From contig NZ_QFWV02000001.1 in the NCBI RefSeq assembly GCF_003149475.2, positions 65,282 through 120,331 of the forward strand: a stretch of DNA of 55,050 nt, written 5' to 3'. The translations under genes and the position numbers were made by a program. Below the pieces are notes generated by a model, which worked only from the letters and a program-made list of their open reading frames with translations, was not told where the DNA came from and made no database searches. Positions 26,797 through 35,111 of this stretch are shown piece by piece; the stretch's first letter is position 1; the number at the start of each line of letters is the position of its first letter. The stretch is from Oceaniradius stylonematis. GTDB lineage: Bacteria > Pseudomonadota > Alphaproteobacteria > Rhizobiales > Rhizobiaceae.

Positions 26797-27816
26797 TCAC
26801 ACCTCGAAATTGATCATCTGACGCATGACGAAGATGCCGATCGACATCCAGACAAGCGACACGCCGAGAATGAACAGCCCCGTATCGGTCGTGAACAGCA
26901 GCATGATGTACTCCGGGCTCGTCAGATAGACGAGAAACATCACGACGGGCGGCAGGGCACCGATGATGACGGCGGACGCCTTTGCTTCCATCGACATGGC
27001 GGCGACCTTGTTCTTCATCTGCTTGCGCGCCCGCAGCACCTTCGACAGGTTGCCGAGCGCTTCGGACAGGTTGCCGCCGGCCTGCTGCTGGATCTGGATG
27101 ACGATCGCAAAGAAGCTGGCCTCGGGAACCGGCATGTGGTTGTACATGCGCATGCACGCTTCGGGCGTCGGCACACCCAGTTGCTGCGCCTCGACGATCC
27201 TGCCGAACTCCGTACGGACCGGCTCCTTGGCCTCGCCCGCGATCAGGCGGATCCCGTCGTTTAGCGGCAGGCCCGACTTGATAGCCCGGACGATGACGTC
27301 GATGGCATTGGGAAACTCGTCGAGAAACTGCTTCATGCGGCGCTTGCGCAGAAACGCGACGATCCAGCGCGGCACGCCAAAAGCGCCGGCGAAAAACACG
27401 GCCGGCACGTAGATGAGGCCAAGGCCAGCCACCAGCGCCATGACCGCCAGGGCACCGCCGAGGCCGGCCGACATCAGATAAAAGGTCCGCATCTCGATAT
27501 TGAGGCCGGCCTGCTTGATCTGCATCTTCAGCGACGGCTTGGTGATGTGCTTTTCGCGATCCTTGTTCCGTTTTTCGAGATCATCAAGGGATTCGCTGAC
27601 CTGCTTGCGGCGCTTCTGGCCTTCATTGAGGCGTTCGACCGCGGCCTTGCGCACCTTGGTGTCGGAGCTGCGACTGCTGATGGCGGCAAGGCGCTTGCCG
27701 GATTTCTCCTCGATCTGCACCCTGTTGTACAGCAACGCATAGAGCACGCCGCCGACACCGAGGGCGGCGAGCGCGAAGATGGCAATCACGATGACGGGAA
27801 TGCCCATGATCGTCAT
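26797..27816 (-). CDS. tadB: Tad pilus inner-membrane platform protein, TadB
   Basis: A 339-residue paralogue of TadC. An N-terminal helix (PVIVIAIFALAALGVGGVLYALL) is followed by a charged cytoplasmic stretch (about 35-95), two helices near 110-150, and the T2SSF domain (FLDEFPNAIDVIVRAIKSGLP, about 163; then QQQAGGNLSEALGNLSKVLR). The C-terminal helix pair ends LGVSLVWMSIGIFVMRQM. The ATG at 27816 has a purine-rich AGG about 6 nt upstream, with ATG 27807 as an alternative. It lies between tadA and tadC in the conserved order. Confidence 0.92.
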   Translation of the reverse strand: MTIMGIPVIVIAIFALAALGVGGVLYALLYNRVQIEEKSGKRLAAISSRSSDTKVRKAAVERLNEGQKRRKQVSESLDDLEKRNKDREKHITKPSLKMQIKQAGLNIEMRTFYLMSAGLGGALAVMALVAGLGLIYVPAVFFAGAFGVPRWIVAFLRKRRMKQFLDEFPNAIDVIVRAIKSGLPLNDGIRLIAGEAKEPVRTEFGRIVEAQQLGVPTPEACMRMYNHMPVPEASFFAIVIQIQQQAGGNLSEALGNLSKVLRARKQMKNKVAAMSMEAKASAVIIGALPPVVMFLVYLTSPEYIMLLFTTDTGLFILGVSLVWMSIGIFVMRQMINFEV

Positions 27817-27850
27817 GGCTGCCTATCCCTGCCTGCTGTCCACTGCACCA

Positions 27851-29356
27851 TCAGTTCTGGACCGTTTCCATGGAATCGAGCGCCGCCGCCAGACGCTGCT
27901 CCTCATTGTAGTAACGGGCCCTGTCCCACATGGCCGGACGGCCGATGCCGGTCGAGCGGTGCTTGCCGAGGATCTTGCCGTTGGTGTCCTCACCCTGCAT
28001 GTCGTAAAGCATCAGGTCCTGGGTGATGATCACGTCGCCTTCCATGCCGACCACCTCGGTGATGTGGGTGATCCGGCGCGAGCCGTCGCGCAGGCGTGCC
28101 GCCTGAACGATGACGTCGACCGAGCCGACGATGATTTCGCGCACGGTGCGCTGGGGCAGCGAAAAGCCGCCCATGGCGATCATCGATTCGATACGGCTGA
28201 GACATTCGCGGGGCGAGTTGGAGTGGATGGTGCCCATGGACCCGTCATGGCCGGTGTTCATGGCCTGCAGCAGGTCGAACACTTCCGGTCCGCGCACCTC
28301 GCCGACGATGATCCGCTCGGGACGCATGCGAAGGCAGTTCTTGACGAGATCGCGCATGGTGATCTGGCCTTCGCCCTCGAGGTTGGGCGGGCGGGTTTCA
28401 AGCCGCACGACATGCGGCTGCTGCAGCTGCAGTTCTGCCGAATCCTCGCAGGTGATGATGCGCTCATCCTCGTCGATGTAGCGCGTCAGGCAGTTGAGAA
28501 GCGTCGTCTTGCCCGAGCCCGTGCCGCCGGAAATCACCACATTGCAGCGCACCCGGCCTATGATCTGGAGCAGCGTGGCACCCTCAGGCGAGATCGATCC
28601 GAAATTGACCAGCTGATCGAGCGTCAGCTTGTCCTTCTTGAATTTGCGGATCGTCAGTGCGGTGCCGTCGATGGCCAGTGGCGGGGCGATGACGTTGACG
28701 CGGCTGCCGTCGGCGAGACGCGCGTCGCAGATCGGGCTCGATTCGTCGACACGCCGGCCCACCTGGCTGACGATCCGTTGGCACACGGAAAGCAATTGCT
28801 GGGCATCGCGGAACTTGACGTCGGCGTGTTGGACCTTGCCGTCCACTTCGATATAGGCGCTGTCCGGCCCGTTGATCATGATGTCGGCGATATCGTCGCG
28901 GGCCAGCAGAGGCTCGAGAGGGCCGTAGCCCAGAACGTCGTTGCAGATGTCCTCGAGCAGCTCCTCCTGCTCGGCGATCGACATCGCATAGTTCTTGATC
29001 GCGATGATGTCGTTGACGATGTCGCGGATTTCCTCGCGCGCACTGTCACCATCAAGCTTGGCGAGCTGCGACAGATCGATCGTTTCGATCAGCGCGGAGA
29101 AAACCTGCGTCTTGGTGTCGTAATAGGATTCGTTGCGCTGGGACTGGGAGCGCGCAGCCGGCTTGGCGGGCGTGACGGCCGGTGCCGGCTCGGGCTGAGC
29201 CGCAGGCCGCGCCGGTGTCTCAGGCTCGGGCGCGGGCGCGGGAGCTGTCGCGGCCTCGACCGGTTCGGGTGCTGCCGGGCTTGTCGGGGCGTCGTGCGTC
29301 GATCCCGCCGAACCGGCCGGTCCGGCCGTTCCCGCTGTGCCTCTCTTGCCGAACAT
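27851..29356 (-). CDS. tadA: Tad pilus assembly ATPase, TadA/CpaF
   Basis: A 501-residue hexameric secretion ATPase (GspE/VirB11 superfamily) driving pilus assembly and, in some species, retraction. The first 70 residues are a Gly/Ala/Pro-rich linker. Walker A is [14 protein letters not shown] (about 275-288), followed by the Asp box ([11 protein letters not shown]), Walker B ([15 protein letters not shown]) and the His box ([16 protein letters not shown]). The preceding in-frame TTG is rejected in favour of the ATG at 29356, which has GGGGG about 8 nt upstream. Confidence 0.95.
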   Translation of the reverse strand: MFGKRGTAGTAGPAGSAGSTHDAPTSPAAPEPVEAATAPAPAPEPETPARPAAQPEPAPAVTPAKPAARSQSQRNESYYDTKTQVFSALIETIDLSQLAKLDGDSAREEIRDIVNDIIAIKNYAMSIAEQEELLEDICNDVLGYGPLEPLLARDDIADIMINGPDSAYIEVDGKVQHADVKFRDAQQLLSVCQRIVSQVGRRVDESSPICDARLADGSRVNVIAPPLAIDGTALTIRKFKKDKLTLDQLVNFGSISPEGATLLQIIGRVRCNVVISGGTGSGKTTLLNCLTRYIDEDERIITCEDSAELQLQQPHVVRLETRPPNLEGEGQITMRDLVKNCLRMRPERIIVGEVRGPEVFDLLQAMNTGHDGSMGTIHSNSPRECLSRIESMIAMGGFSLPQRTVREIIVGSVDVIVQAARLRDGSRRITHITEVVGMEGDVIITQDLMLYDMQGEDTNGKILGKHRSTGIGRPAMWDRARYYNEEQRLAAALDSMETVQN

Positions 29357-29387
29357 CAATATGCCCCCGTGGTCGAACGCGTTGCCG

Positions 29388-30728
29388 TCATGACTTCTTC
29401 AGCCGCGCCAGCAGCGCCTGAAGTCCGGGCTTGTGTTTGGGCACGGACACCGAGCGGCCCGTCACCAGATGAGCGAGTTGGCCCAGCGTGGCCACCACGG
29501 GGCTCGCGGCATCGGTTTCGGCCAGCATGCGGCCCGAATTGGCGGCGTTGCCGAAAAGCTGCGCGTCGAACGGAATGACGGCCGCCGGCTCGACCTCGAG
29601 CGGATCGCTGAAGTCGCCAACGGAGATTTCCGGCCGCTTGGGCACGCCGACCTGGTTGATCACCAGCCGCGGCGGCGAGTCGTTCGGACGCAGTCCGCGC
29701 AACGTGTCGATCAGGTTCTTGGTGTTGCGCAGATTTGCCAGTTCCGGAGCGGCGACGATCACCACTTCATCGGCATGGGTGAGCGTCGCCTTGGTCCAGC
29801 CGTTCCAGCCGTGCGGCACGTCGAGAACAACCGCCGGCGCGGTGCGCTGTGCGATGTCGATCAGGTTGCCGAAGGCATCGGCGCCGAAATCGTAGGAACG
29901 ATCCAGCGTCGATGGCGCCGCCAGAAGCGACAGGTTCTCGGCGCAGTTGGCGAGCAGCCTGTCCAGATAAACCTCGTCCAGACGCTCGGGCGAGAAAACG
30001 GCTTCGGCAATCCCCTGCGCGGGATCCTGGTCGAAGTTGATGTTGGCTGTCCCGAAGGGCAGGTCCATATCGACGACCACGACCTCGTTCTCGAACAGTG
30101 TCGAGATCGCCCAGGACACATTGTGGGCGATGGTCGAGGCGCCGACGCCGCCCTTGGCACCGACAAAGGCGATCGACCGTCCGATCGGATCGGCTTCGGG
30201 ATCGGCGAACAGACCCGAAATCGTGCTCATCAGATCTGCAAGCGAGACCGGCGCGACCATGTATTCGGAGATGCCCGCGCGGATCAGCTCGCGGTAAAGG
30301 GCAATGTCGTTGTGATGGCCGATGATGACGACGCGGCTGGAAGGATCGCAGACATCGGCCAGTTCGTTGAGCCGCGCCATCAGTTCGTCGCGGCCGCAGG
30401 CGATTTCAATAAAGATCAGATTGGGCGTGGGTGCGGTCTGGTAGAATTCGACGGCTGCGGCAAGACCGCCCATGTAGACGCGCGTCTGCGCCTTCGACAT
30501 CCGCCGGTCTTCGGCCATGCGCTCGATGGTCGATGCCACGGCCTGGGTCTCGCAGAACGCCTGCACGGAAATGCGCGGCACCGGCCGGACCTGCTGAAGC
30601 GCATCGGCCTCTTCGGGCGCCGCCGCCAAGGGCTCGGCATCAAGATTAAGAGCGGTATCGGACATGTCACTTGCTTCCGCTTCGGTTTCTGGACTGCCCG
30701 CGATCGCGCGGGCAGTGTTCTGTGTCAT
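29388..30728 (-). CDS. cpaE: Tad pilus localisation ATPase, CpaE/TadZ
   Basis: A 446-residue MinD/ParA-like ATPase with an N-terminal receiver-like domain (about 130-240: NLIFIEIACGRDELMARLNEL, then RELIRAGISEYMVAPVSLADL). The ATPase part begins IAFVGAKGGVGASTIAHNVSWAI; its deviant Walker A reads KGGVGAST, so the usual catalytic Lys before Thr is replaced, as is common in CpaE/TadZ. CpaE homologues mark the pole for pilus assembly. ATG 30728 sits right after the cpaD stop (gap 2 bp) with GAGGT about 11 nt upstream; ATG 30665 is an alternative giving 425 residues. Confidence 0.9.
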   Translation of the reverse strand: MTQNTARAIAGSPETEAEASDMSDTALNLDAEPLAAAPEEADALQQVRPVPRISVQAFCETQAVASTIERMAEDRRMSKAQTRVYMGGLAAAVEFYQTAPTPNLIFIEIACGRDELMARLNELADVCDPSSRVVIIGHHNDIALYRELIRAGISEYMVAPVSLADLMSTISGLFADPEADPIGRSIAFVGAKGGVGASTIAHNVSWAISTLFENEVVVVDMDLPFGTANINFDQDPAQGIAEAVFSPERLDEVYLDRLLANCAENLSLLAAPSTLDRSYDFGADAFGNLIDIAQRTAPAVVLDVPHGWNGWTKATLTHADEVVIVAAPELANLRNTKNLIDTLRGLRPNDSPPRLVINQVGVPKRPEISVGDFSDPLEVEPAAVIPFDAQLFGNAANSGRMLAETDAASPVVATLGQLAHLVTGRSVSVPKHKPGLQALLARLKKS

Positions 30729-30730
30729 CG

Positions 30731-31405
30731 TCAATAGGCGACCTCGGAGGCCTTTCCGGTCGGCCCGCTCTGATAGGTGCCGATCACCACACCGCGCTGG
30801 GCGGCGTCGATCGGCGACATCGCACGGGGCCCAAGAAGGTCGTTCGGATTGTCGATCTGAGCGGCGAGGTTTTTCTGGGTGGAGCAGCCGAAATCGCTGT
30901 AGTGGCGGTTCTGCGCAGTCTCGGCCAGGTTCCCGGTCCACTGACCGCAGGGTTTCGGAACGTCGGCGGTGACACCGTGGAAGGACAGCCGGACCGGAGC
31001 GGCGGCGCCATGCCCGCTGGCATCATAGTGCTGGATCGACACGTCGTTGCGGCTGGCGCCGCCTCGCTCGATCGCATCGATGATGGTTTCGCGCACACGA
31101 TCGGCGGCGTGCTCGTTGGGCGAGTTGGACGGCAGCAGGACATGCAGAACGCCGGTCCGCGACTGTTTGAAGGTGCGGGCGAAGGCGGTGATGTTGCTTT
31201 GCGTCGCCGGGTTGAGCGTGCGGGCGCCGCTGGCCACGGCCACGTCGAGCGTCTGCTCCCGCTCCGAGATGACGATCGGATGGTTGGTGCGATAATCGTC
31301 CGAAACCGAACTGACGGCGATATTGTCGGTGCCGGTCGCGCAACCGGCCAAAAGGCTCGCCGCGACCAGAAGTCCGCCGACCGTTTGAAGCTGTTTCAAG
31401 GACAT
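30731..31405 (-). CDS. cpaD: Tad pilus assembly lipoprotein, CpaD
   Basis: A 224-residue CpaD/RcpB-type protein: signal peptide with lipobox LLAGCATG (Cys near 21), followed by the conserved DYRTNHPIVISEREQTLDV block, FARTFKQSRTGVLHVLLPS and the C-terminal FGCSTQKNLAAQIDNPNDLLGPR. The last motif is diagnostic of the family. It is thought to sit in the outer membrane and aid the secretin. The frame is open to a GTG at 31426 that overlaps the cpaC stop (GTGA). I prefer ATG 31405, which gives a normal lipoprotein signal and has GGAG 11 nt upstream. Confidence 0.9.
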   Translation of the reverse strand: MSLKQLQTVGGLLVAASLLAGCATGTDNIAVSSVSDDYRTNHPIVISEREQTLDVAVASGARTLNPATQSNITAFARTFKQSRTGVLHVLLPSNSPNEHAADRVRETIIDAIERGGASRNDVSIQHYDASGHGAAAPVRLSFHGVTADVPKPCGQWTGNLAETAQNRHYSDFGCSTQKNLAAQIDNPNDLLGPRAMSPIDAAQRGVVIGTYQSGPTGKASEVAY

Positions 31406-31422
31406 GGCTGGCTGAACTCCGG

Positions 31423-33000
31423 TCACTTGTAGATGAAGCCGATCGCGCCGTGGTAGCGGCCGGGCGGCGGTTCTTGGGACTGGCTGCCATAGATGCGGTT
31501 GACACGGGTCAGCAGTGCGGCCTGGGCATCGGATGGCGGATTGAAATTGTCGGTCGGACGCGCAAGTTGCGATGCGGCGACCGGTCGCGACAGATAGGGC
31601 GTGACAACGATCACAAGCTCGGTTTCGGCGCGGATATAGTCCTGGCTGCGGAACAGCGCGCCCAGGACCGGCACCTTGGACAGTCCGGGAAAGCCAGAGA
31701 CGACCTGGCGGACATCGTCGCGCAGCAGGCCGGCAATCATCATCGAGCCGCCCGACGGCAGCTCGACGGTCGTGTCAGCGAGCCGCTTGCGCAGCGAAAG
31801 GACGCTGACATTGCCGGCAAGGCCACTGACCGAGCCTTCCGAAGTGGGCTCGGAGACCGAGGTGCGGATTTGCAGGCTGATCCGGCCCGGCGACAGGACG
31901 ACCGGCGTGAATTCGAGGCCGACACCGTAGTCGATCTGCCGGTAATTGACGATGACGCGGCCATCGTCGTCGACGCTGGAGCCATTGACGATGTTGTATT
32001 CGCCGCCGGCGCGGAAGATCGCCTTTTCGCCCGACACGGCGGTCAGGGTCGGTTCGGCGAGCGTCTTCATGACGCCGGCTTCTTCCATGGCGCGGAACTG
32101 GGCGTTGAGATTCACACTGCCAAAGCCGCCGCCGCTGAAATTGCCGCCAAGGCTCAGTCCGTTGCCGTTCAACGGCTTGCCGTGGGCACCGTAGCTGCCC
32201 TCGTTTACGACGCCGAAGGTGATGTCGCCGCTCGAGCCGGTCACCGAAAGGCTGGTGCCGAGCTGCTTCATGACCGAACGCTGAATTTCGGCCACCGTGA
32301 CCTTCAGCGTCACCTGGTCTCCGCCGGTGATTTCGAGCAGATTGACGATCTGGCTGTTGCCGAGCCGGCCGAAGAAGAAGCCGGTTTCCTGGGTGGTGGC
32401 ATCGCCGCCCTTGACGAAGATTTCCGCAAGCTGGGCCGCCTTGGCAGCGTCCTGCGGCGTCTGGACCGTGCCGGTCAGGACGATATTGTCGTTGATGATC
32501 TCGGTCTTGATGTCCGACCCTGCAATGAACCGCTCCAGATAGCGGTCAAGCCCGGCGACATCGCGTTCGACGCGCAGATCGAGACTGACCAGCTGTTCGC
32601 CATTGCGGTCGAAGACGAAGATGTTTGTTTCGCCGACGGACTTGCCAAAAAGGTAGATGCGCCGCGCGGTCCGGGAGACCGCGTCGGCGACCGCCGGATT
32701 GGCGACCAGAATGTCATGGGCATCGGCAGGCAGGTCGATCACCAGCGACTTGTCGAGTCCGAGCATGATGCGCTCGCTGCCCGAGGTGTTGCGGCCGACG
32801 GAAACCACGCTCTGCGCCTGTGCCTGTGCAAGGCCCGGCAACCCGGACTGGCCAGTCGGCGAAAGCAGCATGGCGACGGCGGCGGACGCCACCAGCAAGA
32901 ATTTGAACGGATGAGCGGCCATGAGCGGATGCCTGTCGGTTCGTGTCACGTATGCGCGGTCGTTCCGCGCGCGATTGTCGTGGGGAGATGATTTGGTCAT
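31423..33000 (-). CDS. cpaC: Tad pilus secretin, CpaC/RcpA
   Basis: A 525-residue outer-membrane secretin. After the signal region there is a pilus-assembly N-terminal domain (SERIMLGLDKSLVIDLPADAHDI, about 75-150), a BON-like segment (IINDNIVLTGTVQTPQDA) and the secretin core with VAEIQRSVMKQLG, MKTLAEPTLTAVSGEKAIFRAGGE and a C-terminal VPVLGALFRSQDYIRAETELVIVVTP. The start at 33000 overlaps the cpaB stop (ATGA). This places about 26 charged residues before the hydrophobic signal helix, so ATG 32922 may be the true start. Confidence 0.93.
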   Translation of the reverse strand: MTKSSPHDNRARNDRAYVTRTDRHPLMAAHPFKFLLVASAAVAMLLSPTGQSGLPGLAQAQAQSVVSVGRNTSGSERIMLGLDKSLVIDLPADAHDILVANPAVADAVSRTARRIYLFGKSVGETNIFVFDRNGEQLVSLDLRVERDVAGLDRYLERFIAGSDIKTEIINDNIVLTGTVQTPQDAAKAAQLAEIFVKGGDATTQETGFFFGRLGNSQIVNLLEITGGDQVTLKVTVAEIQRSVMKQLGTSLSVTGSSGDITFGVVNEGSYGAHGKPLNGNGLSLGGNFSGGGFGSVNLNAQFRAMEEAGVMKTLAEPTLTAVSGEKAIFRAGGEYNIVNGSSVDDDGRVIVNYRQIDYGVGLEFTPVVLSPGRISLQIRTSVSEPTSEGSVSGLAGNVSVLSLRKRLADTTVELPSGGSMMIAGLLRDDVRQVVSGFPGLSKVPVLGALFRSQDYIRAETELVIVVTPYLSRPVAASQLARPTDNFNPPSDAQAALLTRVNRIYGSQSQEPPPGRYHGAIGFIYK

Positions 33001-33791
33001 GGCGCTGACGTCACTCTCTGGCCGCCCTTAATGACGGTGATCGTTCCGCCCGGACCCGCGCCGATCAGATGGTCGGCGGCGTTCTCGGCCTCGGCCGGGC
33101 TGACATCCTTCACCGAGCGCAGCGCAAGCGTCAGCCGGTCGGCCATCTGTCGCGCAACGGTGATGATCTCGGCCTGTTGGGGCGTCAGTTCCAATGTGGC
33201 GGTCTGGCCAACCTGGACGAGCCGGCCTTCCTCATCCTCGCGAATGGTCTGGTCGATGGCCAGGATGCGGATGGAGTTCAGGATCGTTTCCGTCCGGAAC
33301 CCGCCATCGTTCTCCCGGCTGACCATGATGACATCGACATAGTCGTCCGGAAGGATGAAGCCGCCCGCCGATGTGTCGGCTGCGATCTCGGTGGCCACGG
33401 CGCGCTTGCCGGCCGGCAGGATGGACGACATGAAGCTCTGATCGGCGCCCAGCAGCTTGATCGGGCGGATCGGCTCGCCCTGAGAGATCGTGGCCCGAAC
33501 GACGGAATCAGAGAGTTCGCTGATGGCGTCGGGCCGGCTCGAGCGGGTGATGAAGTCGGGCGAGAGCGCGCCGGTCGGCCAGTCTTGCCAGCGGATTCGG
33601 TTTTCCACCCGAGCGCCGGTCGTCAACGTCTCGGTGGCGACCAGAACCTCGTCGAGCTCGATGGCCGGGGCGGAGGGCGCGACCACGACAGTCTCGGTCG
33701 GGCCGGACGCTCCCATCATGTTCATCGCCAGGAAACCCGCGGCACCGGCCGCGAGCACCGCAACAGCCATAATCACAAAACGCATCGACAT
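32997..33791 (-). CDS. cpaB: Tad pilus assembly protein, CpaB/RcpC
   Basis: A 264-residue periplasmic protein anchored by an N-terminal helix (RFVIMAVAVLAAGAAGFLAMN). A SAF (antifreeze-like) domain follows (VLVATETLTTGARVENRIRWQDWP, about 48-75), then the RcpC/CpaB domain with GKRAVATEIAADTSAGGFILPDDYVDV and LVQVGQTATLELTPQQAE. CpaB is thought to gate or stabilise the secretin. ATG 33791 is chosen because the membrane helix starts right after it; ATG 33785 is close. Its stop overlaps cpaC. TTAACCAT lies about 70 bp upstream. Confidence 0.92.
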   Translation of the reverse strand: MSMRFVIMAVAVLAAGAAGFLAMNMMGASGPTETVVVAPSAPAIELDEVLVATETLTTGARVENRIRWQDWPTGALSPDFITRSSRPDAISELSDSVVRATISQGEPIRPIKLLGADQSFMSSILPAGKRAVATEIAADTSAGGFILPDDYVDVIMVSRENDGGFRTETILNSIRILAIDQTIREDEEGRLVQVGQTATLELTPQQAEIITVARQMADRLTLALRSVKDVSPAEAENAADHLIGAGPGGTITVIKGGQRVTSAP

Positions 33792-33836
33792 GAGCACACC
33801 CGATCTCTGGACGGACCTCGCCGCCATGGGGCGCAT

Positions 33837-33919
33837 TTTCGGTCGTCAATGGTGTACTTATGGTTAACGGTCGCTGCAGCGGTATGCTTAACAAACGGTG
33901 AAGCGGCGAAGTGCTCTCG
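33837..33919 (-). promoter_or_regulatory. cpaB promoter region with TTAACCAT
   Basis: Between cpaA and cpaB. On the minus strand it reads TTAAGCATA..., then TTAACCAT (complement of 33860-33867), in a locally AT-rich stretch. The two TTAA cores are 20 nt apart. The 8-mer matches those in the other two Tad intergenic regions. No convincing -35/-10 pair can be fixed by eye. Confidence 0.4.
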
Positions 33920-34429
33920 TCATGCCTGGCCGAGTGCCCAAACCATGGCCGGCGACAGGCCGAAAGAGGCGAGCCCGCCGACGGCCAGCGCAATGCCGTA
34001 GGGAATGTCCTTCTCGTCGATGATCCGACGGAGCACGCGCACCTCGCCCGCATAGGTGGCAAGGGCCGACTTGCGGAAGACCATCAGGAACAGCGTCAGC
34101 GCTCCTCCGGCAACCGTGGCGATCAACAGATAGTTCATCAGCGCCGGACCAAGCCCGAGCCACAGAGCCGTCGAGGCCATCAGCTTGGCATCGCCACCGC
34201 CCATCACGCCGACAGCGAACAGCCCGAACGTGACCGTCAGAACGAGGACAAACGCGGCCAGATGCGTGGCGAACTGCATCCACGTCAGCCCGATGAACGG
34301 TGCGATGGCGAGAAATGTCACGATCAGCAGCAAGGAGATCCGGTTGGCGATCGTCATGGTGAACATGTCCGACAGCGCCGCGTAGATCATCGCGAAAGGA
34401 AAAACGACAAAGATGATGGCCGAGATCAT
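33920..34429 (-). CDS. cpaA: Type IV prepilin peptidase, CpaA/TadV
   Basis: A 169-residue aspartic membrane protease of family A24 that cleaves Flp-type prepilins. The two catalytic aspartates are present: Asp21 (AALSDMFTM) and Asp80 in the GGGDAKL motif. About five to six hydrophobic segments account for the rest. There is no N-methylation domain, as usual for CpaA. It is the first gene of the leftward cpa group but separated from cpaB by 128 bp, so the two may have separate promoters. No pilin gene lies beside it. Confidence 0.92.
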   Translation of the reverse strand: MISAIIFVVFPFAMIYAALSDMFTMTIANRISLLLIVTFLAIAPFIGLTWMQFATHLAAFVLVLTVTFGLFAVGVMGGGDAKLMASTALWLGLGPALMNYLLIATVAGGALTLFLMVFRKSALATYAGEVRVLRRIIDEKDIPYGIALAVGGLASFGLSPAMVWALGQA

Positions 34430-34592
34430 GACGGTTTCCGTGGCTCAATGCATTGCATGGGCCAAGGCTAACACCGCCTCGTTAAGACTTCCTGAGGCGC
34501 GCGGGGCCTGATCCGGACACGCATGGTTAATGCTTCCTTCACGATTGTCGCCGAAGATGGACGCGGAAAGATCAATGGTCCGGAGTCCGATC
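34430..34592. promoter_or_regulatory. Divergent region between cpaA and the CpaC-N-domain gene
   Basis: 163 bp. It holds a CAATGCATTG palindrome (34446-34455), CGTTAAGAC (around 34481) and ATGGTTAA (34523-34530, the complement of TTAACCAT). The 8-mer lies about 65 bp upstream of the rightward gene. No pilin-like small reading frame with a GxxxxE cleavage site was found here. Confidence 0.4.
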
Positions 34593-35075
34593 ATGGCCCT
34601 GCGTGTTGCCGGTGTTGTTGCCCTGTCGCTGATGTTCGCTGCGCCTTTGGCGGGTCCGGCAAACGCCGAACCTGCAACCGATGCCGGTGTCGAGGTCGTG
34701 CTCAACCAGGCCAAGGTGCTCAAGCTGTCCAGGGCTGCCTCGACGGTGATCATCGGCAATCCGGGCGTCGCCGACGCCACGGTGCATGATGCCAACACGA
34801 TCGTGTTGACCGGCCAGGGGTTCGGGCGCACGAACATCGTCGTGCTCGACGGTGCCGGCACGCCCATTCTTGACGAACAGGTTGCCGTGGTCCGCGACGA
34901 CTCGTCGACCTTGCGCATCTACCGGCGCTCGATCGTCGAGACCTTGTCGTGCGAGCCCTTCTGCGAATGGGCCTATCAGACACCGGCCGAAATCGAATCC
35001 ACCCGCGAGCGCGCCCGCGTGAATGCCATGTTCGAGGCTGGTGCCGGAGGCGACGCAGACCTGTTCGGCAACTAG
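34593..35075 (+). CDS. Pilus assembly N-terminal (CpaC-N-like) domain protein
   Basis: A 160-residue exported protein. It has a Sec signal peptide (LRVAGVVALSLMFAAPLAGPANA), then one domain like the N-terminal part of secretin CpaC: LNQAKVLKLSRAASTVIIGNPGVADATVHDANTIVLTGQGFGRTNIVVLD. This parallels CpaC blocks such as ILVANPAVADAVSRTARRIYLFGKSVGETNIFVFD. No secretin core follows. The ATG at 34593 has GGAG 8 nt upstream and gives a clean signal; ATG 34530 and others lie further up. It is divergent from cpaA and probably a periplasmic accessory of the Tad apparatus. Confidence 0.85.
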   Translation: MALRVAGVVALSLMFAAPLAGPANAEPATDAGVEVVLNQAKVLKLSRAASTVIIGNPGVADATVHDANTIVLTGQGFGRTNIVVLDGAGTPILDEQVAVVRDDSSTLRIYRRSIVETLSCEPFCEWAYQTPAEIESTRERARVNAMFEAGAGGDADLFGN

Positions 35076-35111
35076 CCCGCCAATGCATCCATCAGGCCTG
35101 TTGGCAGCCGA

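Noticed and set aside
27779-29578. Long plus-strand frame opposite tadA
   Set aside because: Shadow of tadA; no recognisable motif.
34430-34592. Flp pilin gene beside cpaA
   Set aside because: No short frame here has a prepilin cleavage motif followed by a hydrophobic helix.
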